A stretch of DNA of 64,000 nucleotides from Ruminococcus sp. Its GTDB lineage: Bacteria > Bacillota > Clostridia > Oscillospirales > Acutalibacteraceae. This document shows, one piece after another, positions 42,769 to 50,965 of the stretch. The position numbers and the translations under genes are program-made. The stretch lies in assembly GCA_004558485.1 (NCBI GenBank), contig SFCS01000003.1, forward strand, positions 1 through 64,000, written 5' to 3'. The first letter of the stretch is position 1; every line of letters starts with the position of its first letter. The notes beneath the pieces are model-generated. The model was given only the letters and a program-made list of their open reading frames with translations. It had not been told where the DNA came from and ran no database searches.

Positions 42769-43605
42769 TCAGTATTTCTTGTGCTGCAGGGCGGTCTCGG
42801 TGTTATAGATCGCCTGCACGGCGGCGCGGTCGGCGTTGACGACGATATAGGTGTAGATCGCGTCGAAAATGGCGAGCTGCGCGATGCGGGAGCTCATGGC
42901 GAGGATGGAGTGCCGCGTTTCGTCGGACTTGGTGCAAAGCGAAATGTCCACCGTTTCGGAGAGCGGAGATGCGCCGTAGTTCGAGATGCCGATGGTGGTA
43001 GCGCCGCCGACCTTGGAAAGCTGCATCGCCTCCACGATGTCCACCGACGAGCCGGAGTGGGAAATGCCGACGGCGACGCTCTGGCGGTCAAGATGGGAGG
43101 CGATGATCGCCTGCAGGTGGTTGTCGCTGCACGCCTGTGCATGCAGCCCCAGACGCAGGAATTTGTGCGCTGCGTCCATGGCGATGGCGGCGGAATTGCC
43201 CAGTCCGAAGATGACGATGCGTCGCGCGTGCATGACAGCGTTTGCCGCGCGTTCGAGCGCGGCAGGATCGAGCACCGATTCGGTGTTTTGCAGGGAAACG
43301 GAAATGTCGTGGATACGCTTTTTGAAGATGTCAAAGCAGCTGTCGGATTTGTCCACCTCGCTGACGGCGGAAACATGCGACAGCTCGCCCGCAATGCCGA
43401 TCTTCAGCGCCTGATACCCCTCAAACCCCAACCGACGGGAAAAGCGCACCACCGTCGCGTCGCCGCAGCCGCAGCGCTTGGCAAGGTCGCTGATGGAGAT
43501 GCCGACGATCTCGGACGGATTTTCGGAAACATAATCCGCGATCTTTCGCTCGCCGGGTCCCATTTCCCGATACAGAAACCGCATTTTGTGGACAATGGAT
43601 TCCAT
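42769..43605 (-). CDS. RpiR/MurR-family transcriptional regulator
   Basis: This is a 278-residue sugar-phosphate-responsive regulator. The N-terminal helix-turn-helix (ERKIADYVSENPSEIVGISI with LAKRCGCGDATVVRFSRRLG) binds DNA. The C-terminal SIS domain (RIVIFGLGNSAAIAMDAAHK, GISHSGSSVDIVEAMQL) binds a phosphosugar. The ATG at 43603-43605 has GGAGG upstream; the frame is open further but covers the promoter. It is divergent from the nine-gene sugar operon and very likely controls it. Two GAAANNNNTTTC palindromes in the shared region are candidate operators. Confidence 0.92.
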   Translation of the reverse strand: MESIVHKMRFLYREMGPGERKIADYVSENPSEIVGISISDLAKRCGCGDATVVRFSRRLGFEGYQALKIGIAGELSHVSAVSEVDKSDSCFDIFKKRIHDISVSLQNTESVLDPAALERAANAVMHARRIVIFGLGNSAAIAMDAAHKFLRLGLHAQACSDNHLQAIIASHLDRQSVAVGISHSGSSVDIVEAMQLSKVGGATTIGISNYGASPLSETVDISLCTKSDETRHSILAMSSRIAQLAIFDAIYTYIVVNADRAAVQAIYNTETALQHKKY

Positions 43606-43620
43606 TTTGCGCCTCCAAAT

Positions 43621-43632
43621 GAAACTAATTTC
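43621..43632. promoter_or_regulatory. Candidate RpiR operator 1
   Basis: The 12-base palindrome GAAACTAATTTC lies at the expected transcription start of the regulator gene. It matches the pattern of operator 2. Assignment to RpiR is inference. Confidence 0.4.
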
Positions 43633-43636
43633 CATT

Positions 43637-43664
43637 ATTTTAACATATTTTGGAGAAAAGTCAA
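43637..43664 (-). promoter_or_regulatory. Promoter of the rpiR gene
   Basis: Minus-strand -35 TTGACT (43659-43664) and -10 TAAAAT (43637-43642), spacing 16. Confidence 0.7.
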
Positions 43665-43671
43665 TGAAAAT

Positions 43672-43683
43672 GAAAATATTTTC
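43672..43683. promoter_or_regulatory. Candidate RpiR operator 2
   Basis: The perfect palindrome GAAAATATTTTC lies between the two divergent promoters, ten bases upstream of the -35 of the sugar operon. Confidence 0.4.
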
Positions 43684-43693
43684 CGCAAATCCA

Positions 43694-43722
43694 TTGAAAA
43701 CCAGCAGGGAATTTGTTAAAGT
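43694..43722 (+). promoter_or_regulatory. Promoter of the Etf-linked sugar operon
   Basis: -35 TTGAAA (43694-43699) and -10 TAAAGT (43717-43722), spacing 17. Confidence 0.7.
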
Positions 43723-43774
43723 GTAGGAGTGTAGATGCGTGGTGTGTCTAAGCTTTGACAAAGGAGTAGTGAGT

Positions 43775-45172
43775 ATGCAGGAGTATTCTGTTAAGGTCGG
43801 ATTGCTGCCGATGCGCCGCAACACGACCGACCGTCCCCGCGGGACTTTTCTGACATGGTATTCTGCAGAGCAGCGTGGGCATCGCTTTGTGAAGTACATT
43901 GAGGAGCATTTTTCCACCGACAAGATCACCTTCGTGGACACTAAGGGGATCGGCATTGAGGACCTGGTGTTCGATGACGCCTCTGCGGCAGAGGCGGTGG
44001 AGCGGTTCCGCACCGAGAAGGTGGACGCCGTTTTCATCATCAACTGCAACTTCGGCAACGAGGAGGCGGCGGCGGACATTGCGAAGGCGCTCGGGAAACC
44101 GGTGCTTTTGTGGGCGCCGCTGGACGATGAATACTATGTGGACGGTATGCGGCCGACCGACTCCCAGTGCGGACTTTTCGGCGTGTCCCGTCAGTTCCAG
44201 CGTTTCCACATCCCGTTCTCCCACCTGCCCTGCTGCACGGTGGAGTCGGAGGAATTTGCAAAGGGGTTTGACTCGTTCGTGCGGGTCACCTGCATGGTCA
44301 AAAACTTCCGCGGGCTGAAGATCGGTCAGTTCGGGTCGCGTCCCGCGCCGTTTTTCTCGGTCATTTGGAACGAGGGCGAGCTGATGGAGAAGCTCGGCGT
44401 GCGGGTGCGTGCGCTCAACTTCGCCATTTTGGAACAGCGCATGAAGGAGATCCTCGAAAAGGGCGGCAAGGAGCTTGTCGAGATTGAGGAGTTCTATAAG
44501 AAAAACTACAGGATGGACGACCTGACGCCGCAGTATTTGGAGCGCATGGCGGCGCTGGTGCTGACCTATAAGAGCTTTTTCGAGGAATATGATCTCGATG
44601 TCATTTGCGCCGAGTGCTGGACGGCGACGCCGGTTATGTTCGACGGATTGGCGCCCTGCGCCGTCTACGGCGTTTTGAACGACATGGGGTATATGGTCGC
44701 GTGCGAGAGCGATATGCACTGCGCTCTGACCATGGTGCTGCTCAAGGCGGCGACGATGGGCGAGGGGAAACCGCTTTTCGGCGAGTTCACCGTGCGGCAT
44801 CCCGAAAACCGCAACGCCGAGCTTTTGTGGCACTGCGGGCCGTTCCCGCTGTCGCAGAAAGCGCCGGACAGCGAGGCGCGCCTTGTCAATCAGCGTGAAT
44901 GGTTCCGTGCCAAGGACGGCACCTACACCGTCGCCCGCATGGATCAGGAGAGCGGCAGCTATATGATCCTGCCGCTGTGCTGCCACACGACGAAGGGCCC
45001 CAAGACGCACGGCACTTATCTTTGGGGTGAGTTCGAGGATCTGCAAAAGGTGGAGGATCGCCTGCTGGAGGGCCCGTATATCCACCACTTTGTGGAGATC
45101 GAGGGCGACTATACCAAGGAGATCAAGGAGTTCTGCAAATATTTCCCCGCATTGAAGCCGGATACGGTTTGA
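43775..45172 (+). CDS. L-fucose/L-arabinose isomerase-like protein
   Basis: This is a 465-residue protein of the fucose/arabinose isomerase fold. It starts MQEYSVKVGLLPMRRNTTDR; the N-terminal half has the Rossmann-like segments typical of the family, and the C-terminal half has LDVICAECWTATPVMFDGLA and YMVACESDMHCALTMVLL, where the acidic residues should bind the metal. Known members interconvert aldoses and ketoses; some divergent ones have other functions. The ATG at 43775 has AAGGAG upstream. It is the first gene of a nine-gene operon, so it probably acts on the incoming substrate. Confidence 0.82.
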   Translation: MQEYSVKVGLLPMRRNTTDRPRGTFLTWYSAEQRGHRFVKYIEEHFSTDKITFVDTKGIGIEDLVFDDASAAEAVERFRTEKVDAVFIINCNFGNEEAAADIAKALGKPVLLWAPLDDEYYVDGMRPTDSQCGLFGVSRQFQRFHIPFSHLPCCTVESEEFAKGFDSFVRVTCMVKNFRGLKIGQFGSRPAPFFSVIWNEGELMEKLGVRVRALNFAILEQRMKEILEKGGKELVEIEEFYKKNYRMDDLTPQYLERMAALVLTYKSFFEEYDLDVICAECWTATPVMFDGLAPCAVYGVLNDMGYMVACESDMHCALTMVLLKAATMGEGKPLFGEFTVRHPENRNAELLWHCGPFPLSQKAPDSEARLVNQREWFRAKDGTYTVARMDQESGSYMILPLCCHTTKGPKTHGTYLWGEFEDLQKVEDRLLEGPYIHHFVEIEGDYTKEIKEFCKYFPALKPDTV

Positions 45173-45195
45173 GTACATAAAAAGGAGTAAGAGAT

Positions 45196-46632
45196 ATGCA
45201 GTATCAGATGAATGAATTTTTGTTTTCCATGATCCTGACCGAGCTGGAAGACGCCGTGGGCAAGGAGAACTGCTCCACCCGCGCCATCGACAAGGTCACG
45301 CACAGCGTGGACTACTATTGGCTGTCCCGCATGTGGGCGGATCGCGGCTGTCTGATGCCCGAGGCGGACATCATCGTTTGCCCGAAGGACGCGACCGAGG
45401 TCTCGAAGGTGCTCAAAATCGCCAACTACTATAAGCTGCCGGTCACCACCTGGGGCGCGGGCGGCGGCACGCAGGGCGGTGCTATTCCGGTTTGCGGCGG
45501 CATCCTGCTCGACACCAAGCGCATGAATCAGATCTATGAAGTGAACACTGAGGGCATGTACATCGAGTGCGGCACGGGTGCGATCTATAAGCACATCGAA
45601 TGGGCGGCAAACGAGGTCGGCAAGGCGACCATGCACTATCCCTCCTCACTGACCTGCTCCACCGTCGGCGGATTTTTGGCGCACCGCGGCATCGGCGTCT
45701 GCTCCACCAAATACGGTAAGATCGACGACATGGTGCTGCAGATGGAGGTCGTTCTCCCGAACGGCGACATCATCAACACCTCCTCCGCACCCAAGCATGC
45801 GGCAGGCCCCGACCTCAATCAGATCTTCATCGGCTCCGAGGGCACGCTCGGCGTCATCACCAAGGCGCAGATCCGCATTTTCGATCAGCCCGAGGATCGC
45901 CGTTTCCGCGGCTTTTTGTTCCAGGATATGCACGGCGCGTTCCGGGCGGCAAGAGAGCTGCTCCAGAAATTCAAGCCCTCCGTCATGCGTCTGTATGATG
46001 AGGCGGAGACCGCAACGCTCATCAAGAAGATCGTCGGCGTGGAGCGCAAGGGCGCGTTCATGAATGTTGCCTATGAGGGCGTCAAGGAAATGGTGGATGT
46101 GGAGGAGAAGATCCTGCTCGACACCTTCAGAAAATACGGCGCAGAGGACATGGGCAGCGAATACGGCGAAAAATGGTGGGACGAAAAGATCACCTTCTTC
46201 TATCCCGGCCACATGATGGATATTCCGCAGATGTTCGGCACGATGGACACCATCGCCCCCTACGACAAGATCGAGGAGATCTATTGGGCGATGAAGGAGG
46301 CCATCGAAACGAACTTCCCGCAGGCGAAGTTCATTGCGCACTTCTCACACTGGTATGAGTGGGGCGCGATGGTGTATGACCGCTTCATCATCGACGGCAA
46401 GGATGTCCCCAAGGATCCGGTCGAGGCGCTGCGTCTGCACCAGGCGGTCTGGACCTGCGGCGTGCGCACGGCGCTGGCACACGGCGGCGTTGTCAACGAC
46501 CACCACGGCGTCGGCATCAAGCTCGGCAGACTCATGAAGGAGCAATACGGTCCCGCCATGCAGGTGTTCGAGGGACTCAAAAAGACGCTGGATCCGAACG
46601 GTATCATGAACCCGTTCAAGCTTGGACTGTAA
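45196..46632 (+). CDS. FAD-binding oxidoreductase (GlcD/alkyl-DHAP-synthase-like)
   Basis: This is a 478-residue flavoprotein of the VAO/PCMH family. The FAD-binding half shows VTTWGAGGGTQGGAIPVCGG, MHYPSSLTCSTVGGFLAHRG and GSEGTLGVITKAQI. The C-terminal FAD-oxidase half ends with GGVVNDHHGVGIKLGR and LDPNGIMNPFKLG, which resembles glycolate or lactate oxidase subunit GlcD and alkyl-dihydroxyacetonephosphate synthase. Together with the adjacent Fe-S protein and the Etf at the operon's end, it likely oxidises a hydroxy-acid or sugar acid and passes electrons on. Substrate unknown. Confidence 0.87.
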   Translation: MQYQMNEFLFSMILTELEDAVGKENCSTRAIDKVTHSVDYYWLSRMWADRGCLMPEADIIVCPKDATEVSKVLKIANYYKLPVTTWGAGGGTQGGAIPVCGGILLDTKRMNQIYEVNTEGMYIECGTGAIYKHIEWAANEVGKATMHYPSSLTCSTVGGFLAHRGIGVCSTKYGKIDDMVLQMEVVLPNGDIINTSSAPKHAAGPDLNQIFIGSEGTLGVITKAQIRIFDQPEDRRFRGFLFQDMHGAFRAARELLQKFKPSVMRLYDEAETATLIKKIVGVERKGAFMNVAYEGVKEMVDVEEKILLDTFRKYGAEDMGSEYGEKWWDEKITFFYPGHMMDIPQMFGTMDTIAPYDKIEEIYWAMKEAIETNFPQAKFIAHFSHWYEWGAMVYDRFIIDGKDVPKDPVEALRLHQAVWTCGVRTALAHGGVVNDHHGVGIKLGRLMKEQYGPAMQVFEGLKKTLDPNGIMNPFKLGL

Positions 46633-46650
46633 GAAAGGAGCATACATACT

Positions 46651-47736
46651 ATGGTTATGTCGGATAAAGCGAAACAGCATGTGGACTCCTGCCGTTTCTG
46701 CTGGATGTGCCACCATATCTGTCCGATCGGCAACGCGACCGGTCACGAGCGCAGCACCGCGCGCGCCAGAGCGCTCGGTATCTCCCTTGTCAACCGCAAC
46801 ACCATTCCGCTCGAGGAGATCATGGACAACATCTATGAATGCGCGACCTGCGGCGGCTGTGTCCATGTTTGCGTAACCGGCTGGGATCCCGTGATGTTTA
46901 CAAAGGAGACCCGTCTGCACGCGGCACTGGAGGGCAAGCTCCCGTCCTATATTCAGACGCTGCTCGACAACTGCCTGGAGACCGGCAACGCCTATGGCAA
47001 GACCGCGCTTTGCGACGGTCTGACTGCGGCGATCAAAAAGCACGAGAAAAAGACCGACACGCTGCTTTTCCTCGGCGTGGACGCACGGTATATGGCGTGT
47101 GAGCAGGCGAAAAAGGCGATCGAGGTGCTGGAGAGCGCCGGCGTGGACTTCACGACGCTTGCCGATGAACCCGCCTCGGGCGCACAGCTCGACTTCCTCA
47201 TCGGCGCTGCCAATGAAACAAAAGAGCAGATGACTGCTGCGGCGAAGGTGCTCGACACCTTCAAGACCGTTGTGGTGTATGATCCGAACGACGCCAAGGC
47301 GTTAAAGCAGCTCTATAAAGAGTACGGCGTGGAGCTTTCCTGCGCGGTCGTGACCTATACGACCTATGTGGCAAAGCTTTTGAAGGACGGCAAGCTGCAG
47401 CCGAAGAACACCGGCAAGACCGTTGTGTTCCAAGATCCCTTCCAGCTCTCCCGCGATCTCGGCGAGATCGAGGAGCCGCGCGAGATCATCGAGAACTATG
47501 CGGTGCTCGGCGAAATGCTCCTGAACCGCGACGAGACCATCTGGGCGGGCAACATTCTGATGGCGCAATATCTCCCCGAGGTCATCGACGAGGTGGCGCG
47601 CCGCCGTCTTTTCAACGCCGAGAGCATCGGCGCAACGACGATGGTGACGGCGTCCGTTTCGGAATATTGGGCGCTGAAGCACGTAAAGCAGGACAAGATC
47701 GAGGTTCTGTCCATCGAAGATCTCGTTTTGGGCTGA
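46651..47736 (+). CDS. Two-cluster Fe-S protein (GlcF/HdrD-like, CCG cysteines lost)
   Basis: This is a 361-residue soluble protein. Near the N-terminus are two [4Fe-4S] motifs: CRFCWMCHHICPIG and, about 40 residues later, CATCGGCVHVCVTGWD. In GlcF, GlpC and HdrD relatives, two CCG domains follow, each with DPCHLGR and CCGxGG. Here the equivalent FQDPFQLSRDLGE has Phe for Cys, and no CCG motif is present. So it probably relays electrons between the FAD enzyme encoded before it and the Etf, without the extra site of HdrD. The two genes are 18 bases apart. Confidence 0.83.
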   Translation: MVMSDKAKQHVDSCRFCWMCHHICPIGNATGHERSTARARALGISLVNRNTIPLEEIMDNIYECATCGGCVHVCVTGWDPVMFTKETRLHAALEGKLPSYIQTLLDNCLETGNAYGKTALCDGLTAAIKKHEKKTDTLLFLGVDARYMACEQAKKAIEVLESAGVDFTTLADEPASGAQLDFLIGAANETKEQMTAAAKVLDTFKTVVVYDPNDAKALKQLYKEYGVELSCAVVTYTTYVAKLLKDGKLQPKNTGKTVVFQDPFQLSRDLGEIEEPREIIENYAVLGEMLLNRDETIWAGNILMAQYLPEVIDEVARRRLFNAESIGATTMVTASVSEYWALKHVKQDKIEVLSIEDLVLG

Positions 47737-47749
47737 GGAGGTCATAGCA

Positions 47750-48595
47750 ATGCTGGTAACCTTACAGGAAATCATCGGCATGGCGGAAAAGGGCACTTTC
47801 TGTGTCCCCGCCTTTAATGTATACAACATCGAGACGGTCATGGGCGTGATCGAGGCGGCAGAAGAGGAAAAAGCGCCGGTCATCCTGCAGGTCTATCCGC
47901 GTCTTGTCAACGAGCAGGTCGGCTATTATATTGCCCCCGCCGTTTTGGCTGCTGCGAAGAAGGCGAGCGTGCCCGTCTGTCTGCACCTTGACCACGGCCC
48001 GTCCGAAAAGGAAGCGCTCAAAATGCTGCGCTGGGGCGCCACCGGCATCATGGTGGACGGCTCGGTGCACGAATATGCGGACAATGTGGCGCTCACCCGC
48101 CGCGTCGTGGACATCTGCGGCACGGTCGGCGTCGGCGTCGAGGGCGAGCTCGGACACATCGGCAGCGTCAACGACGATGCCATGTGTGCGTTCACCGATC
48201 CCGATCAAGCGGCGGACTTCGTGAAAAAGACGGGTGTCACCTGCCTTGCGGTGCTCATCGGCAACGCACACGGTCACTATAAGAAACCGCCGAAGCTGGA
48301 CATCGACCGCGTGCGCGCGATCCGCAAGGCGACCGGCGGCATCCCGCTGGTGCTGCACGGCGGCTCCGGCATCCCCGACGACCAGGTGAAGGCCGCCATC
48401 AAGGAGGGCGTGCGTAAAATGAACATCGGCACGGATGTGTGCTGTGCGTTTGCCGACGGCGCGACGGCGGAGCTGAACAACCCCGACCGCAGCCTGGCGG
48501 TGGATCTGTTCATGAAGCCCGCCATTGCGTCCGTTAAGGCGCTGGCGGTCAACAAGATCCGCCTTGTCGGCGCAAACGGAAAGGCAACGGTATGA
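47750..48595 (+). CDS. Class II (zinc) ketose-bisphosphate aldolase
   Basis: This is a 281-residue FbaA/GatY/IolJ-type aldolase that splits a phosphorylated ketose into dihydroxyacetone phosphate and an aldehyde. Zinc histidines are in VCLHLDHGPSEKEAL, GNAHGHYKKPPK and LVLHGGSGIPDDQV; GVEGELGHIGS is also typical. The exact substrate cannot be read. The next gene (PfkB) overlaps it by four bases and the one after is IolB-like, the same three activities as the lower part of the myo-inositol pathway. Confidence 0.92.
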   Translation: MLVTLQEIIGMAEKGTFCVPAFNVYNIETVMGVIEAAEEEKAPVILQVYPRLVNEQVGYYIAPAVLAAAKKASVPVCLHLDHGPSEKEALKMLRWGATGIMVDGSVHEYADNVALTRRVVDICGTVGVGVEGELGHIGSVNDDAMCAFTDPDQAADFVKKTGVTCLAVLIGNAHGHYKKPPKLDIDRVRAIRKATGGIPLVLHGGSGIPDDQVKAAIKEGVRKMNIGTDVCCAFADGATAELNNPDRSLAVDLFMKPAIASVKALAVNKIRLVGANGKATV

Positions 48596-49503
48596 GTAAG
48601 ATCGTGGGAATCGGCGCGTGCGTGATGGACACGCTGGTGACGCTGCCGCACTATCCGACCGAGGACACCAAGCTGCGCGCCGAAAGCAGCAAGCCCGCGG
48701 GCGGCGGCCCCGTCGCGACGGGGCTTGTTGCGGCGGCAAAGCTCGGCGAGAGCGCCGGTTTTGTCGGCGTGCTGTCCGACGACGCGGGCGGACGGTTCTT
48801 GCAGCAGGATTTTGAAAAATACGGCGTGGACACGGCGGCGGTCGATGTGCTTTCGGGCTATCGCTCGTTCACATCCGTCATCTGGCTGTCCCGCGCAACA
48901 ACGACCCGCACCTGCGTTTTCGACAAGGGCGACCTGCCCGCGCTTTCGCTGTCCGAAAACCAGAAAAAGGCGATCCTGTCCGCAGAGCTGCTCATGGTGG
49001 ACGGCAACGAGCTTGCCGCCGCTGTGGAGGCGGCAAAGCTCGCAAGAGAAAACGGTGTCAGGGTGCTTTATGACGCGGGAGGGCTGTATGACGGCGTGGA
49101 AAAGCTGCTGCCGCATGCGGATTATCTCATCCCGTCGCGCGAATTTGCCCTCGGACACACCGGCTGCGGGACCGTGGAGGATGCGGCGAAAAAGCTCTTT
49201 GACACCTATCACCCGCAGGTCGTTGTCATCACCTGCGGCAAGGACGGCGGCTATTACTATGACGGGAACGCGGGCAGGACCTATCCCATCTATCCCGCAA
49301 AGGTCGTCGACTCCAACGGCGCGGGCGATGTGTTCCACGGGGCGTTTGCGGCGGGACTCGTGAAGGGCTTTGCGCCCTACACCTGCTGCCACTTCGCCAG
49401 CGCGGTGTCCGCGTTGAAATGCACGGGCGTCGGCGCAAGAGAAAGCGTGCCGTCGTTTGACACGGTGAAAAACTATTTGAAGGAGAATGGATATGACCTA
49501 TAA
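48592..49503 (+). CDS. PfkB-family carbohydrate kinase
   Basis: This is a 303-residue ribokinase-fold sugar kinase. The N-terminal signature region is SSKPAGGGPVATGLVAAAKLG, and the C-terminal anion-hole and catalytic base lie in VVDSNGAGDVFHGAFAAGL. In context with IolB and a class II aldolase, phosphorylation of a 2-deoxy-5-keto-gluconate-like sugar (IolC role) is possible, but sequence alone does not show it. It overlaps both neighbours. Confidence 0.9.
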   Translation: MSKIVGIGACVMDTLVTLPHYPTEDTKLRAESSKPAGGGPVATGLVAAAKLGESAGFVGVLSDDAGGRFLQQDFEKYGVDTAAVDVLSGYRSFTSVIWLSRATTTRTCVFDKGDLPALSLSENQKKAILSAELLMVDGNELAAAVEAAKLARENGVRVLYDAGGLYDGVEKLLPHADYLIPSREFALGHTGCGTVEDAAKKLFDTYHPQVVVITCGKDGGYYYDGNAGRTYPIYPAKVVDSNGAGDVFHGAFAAGLVKGFAPYTCCHFASAVSALKCTGVGARESVPSFDTVKNYLKENGYDL

Positions 49504-50284
49504 GAGACATTGGGACGACAAAAAAGAAGGACTCACCCCGCTCTATAAGCGCGGCAACAGCGGCTGTCACGCCATGGAGATCGACGGCCTGTTTTTGAAG
49601 GCGGGCAGCACCTACAGCGGCGATACCGCCGAGATGGAATACGGTCTGACGCTGCTCGGCGGCACCTGCACCGTCAAGGGCGCCGACTTTGACTATGCCC
49701 ACATCGGCAAGCGCAAAAATGTGTTTGACGGCAAGGCATATGCCGTGTATCTGCCGCGTCACACCGCGTTCACGGTGACGGCGGACACCGACCTGAAAAT
49801 CATGATCGCCAAGTGTCCCGCCGACGCGGATCATGCGCCGGTGCTGGTGACGCCGGACGACGTGATCGTCAAGAACCTCGGCAAGCCCGGGTTCGAGCGC
49901 GAGGCGCATTTCCTGGTGGACGAGCGCATGAAGGCTTGCCGCATCTATATCGGCGAGAACTTCATCCGCGGCGGACAGTGGTCCTCCTTCCCCGGCCACA
50001 AGCACGATGTCAACAACATGCCGACCGAGGGCTTTGCCGAGGAAATTTATTACTATGAATACGATAAGCACACCGGCTACGGTATCCAGCAGGTGTACAC
50101 CGCCGACCGCGCCATCGACGAGGCGTATCCCGTCCGCAACGGCGACATCGTGGAGATACCGAAGGGCTATCATCCCTGCTGTGTTGCACCGGGCTACACC
50201 GGGTATCTTCTGTGGATGATGAGCTGCGACAACCGCGGCTTTTACATGACCGCCGATCCGGAGCAGGATTGGCAGAACCACTGA
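49493..50284 (+). CDS. 5-deoxy-glucuronate isomerase-like protein (IolB family)
   Basis: This is a 263-residue double-cupin isomerase. It starts MTYKRHWDDKKEGLTPLYKR and shows the IolB pattern: GGQWSSFPGHKHDVNNMPTE with the metal histidines, EEIYYYEYDKHTGYG, and GDIVEIPKGYHPCCVAPGY. IolB opens 5-deoxy-glucuronate to 2-deoxy-5-keto-gluconate in inositol breakdown. No iolG, iolD or iolE is in this operon, so the substrate may be a related uronate. AAGGAG precedes the ATG at 49493, which overlaps the kinase gene. Confidence 0.88.
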   Translation: MTYKRHWDDKKEGLTPLYKRGNSGCHAMEIDGLFLKAGSTYSGDTAEMEYGLTLLGGTCTVKGADFDYAHIGKRKNVFDGKAYAVYLPRHTAFTVTADTDLKIMIAKCPADADHAPVLVTPDDVIVKNLGKPGFEREAHFLVDERMKACRIYIGENFIRGGQWSSFPGHKHDVNNMPTEGFAEEIYYYEYDKHTGYGIQQVYTADRAIDEAYPVRNGDIVEIPKGYHPCCVAPGYTGYLLWMMSCDNRGFYMTADPEQDWQNH

Positions 50285-50303
50285 GAAAAGGCGGGAAAGT
50301 GTT

Positions 50304-50954
50304 ATGCTGGAGCAACTGAGAGCGAAAAATCCCTCCCTGCGCCTGCACACGGTGGGCGATCCGGCATTTGCAACTTTCGGCAGAGTGGTCGACGGACTGG
50401 AGGTATCGCCGCTCCTTGCGGCGGCACATGCCGTTTCTCTGCCGCAGGAGGGCTCGCAGTATACGGCGAGCGAGCCGACCTTCGAGGCGCTGCCGATCGC
50501 AAAGACGATAGCGGATGAGCTGTTCGGACAGATGCCGACGCAGATAGGTTTCTGCTTCGGACACAACCGTTTTTTGAACGCCGTCGAGTGGCATACCTCA
50601 AGCGAGATCAATGTCGCCGTGACGCCGCTCGTGCTCATTTTGGGGCACACCTACAGTATTCGGAACGGCACGCTTTCAAGCGACAAGCTCACGGCGTTCT
50701 TTGTCCCCGCGGGAACGGTCATCGAGGTGTTTGCGACAACGCTGCACTTCTGCCCCTGTGAGGTGGAGAAAACGGGATTTGGCTGCGTGGTGGCGCTGCC
50801 CAAGGGCACGAATACGCCGTGCGACATACCCCCTGCCGACAAGCGGCTGTTCCGCAAAAACAAGTGGCTTTTAGCGCACGTGGACAACGCGGCGCTCATC
50901 GCCCGCGGCGCGGTTGCCGGCATCACCGGCGAAAACTATATGCTGCACTATTGA
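50304..50954 (+). CDS. DUF4867 family protein
   Basis: This is a 216-residue protein without signal peptide. It begins MLEQLRAKNPSLRLHTVGD; the middle has GFCFGHNRFLNAVEWHTSSE and LVLILGHTYSI, and the end has KNKWLLAHVD and GITGENYMLHY. The His/Glu spacing (HN, EWH, GH) suggests a cupin-like metal site. I assign it to DUF4867 from these segments and its setting among sugar genes. The function is unknown; an epimerase or isomerase role would fit the operon. Confidence 0.65.
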   Translation: MLEQLRAKNPSLRLHTVGDPAFATFGRVVDGLEVSPLLAAAHAVSLPQEGSQYTASEPTFEALPIAKTIADELFGQMPTQIGFCFGHNRFLNAVEWHTSSEINVAVTPLVLILGHTYSIRNGTLSSDKLTAFFVPAGTVIEVFATTLHFCPCEVEKTGFGCVVALPKGTNTPCDIPPADKRLFRKNKWLLAHVDNAALIARGAVAGITGENYMLHY

Positions 50955-50965
50955 CGGAGAACGGT

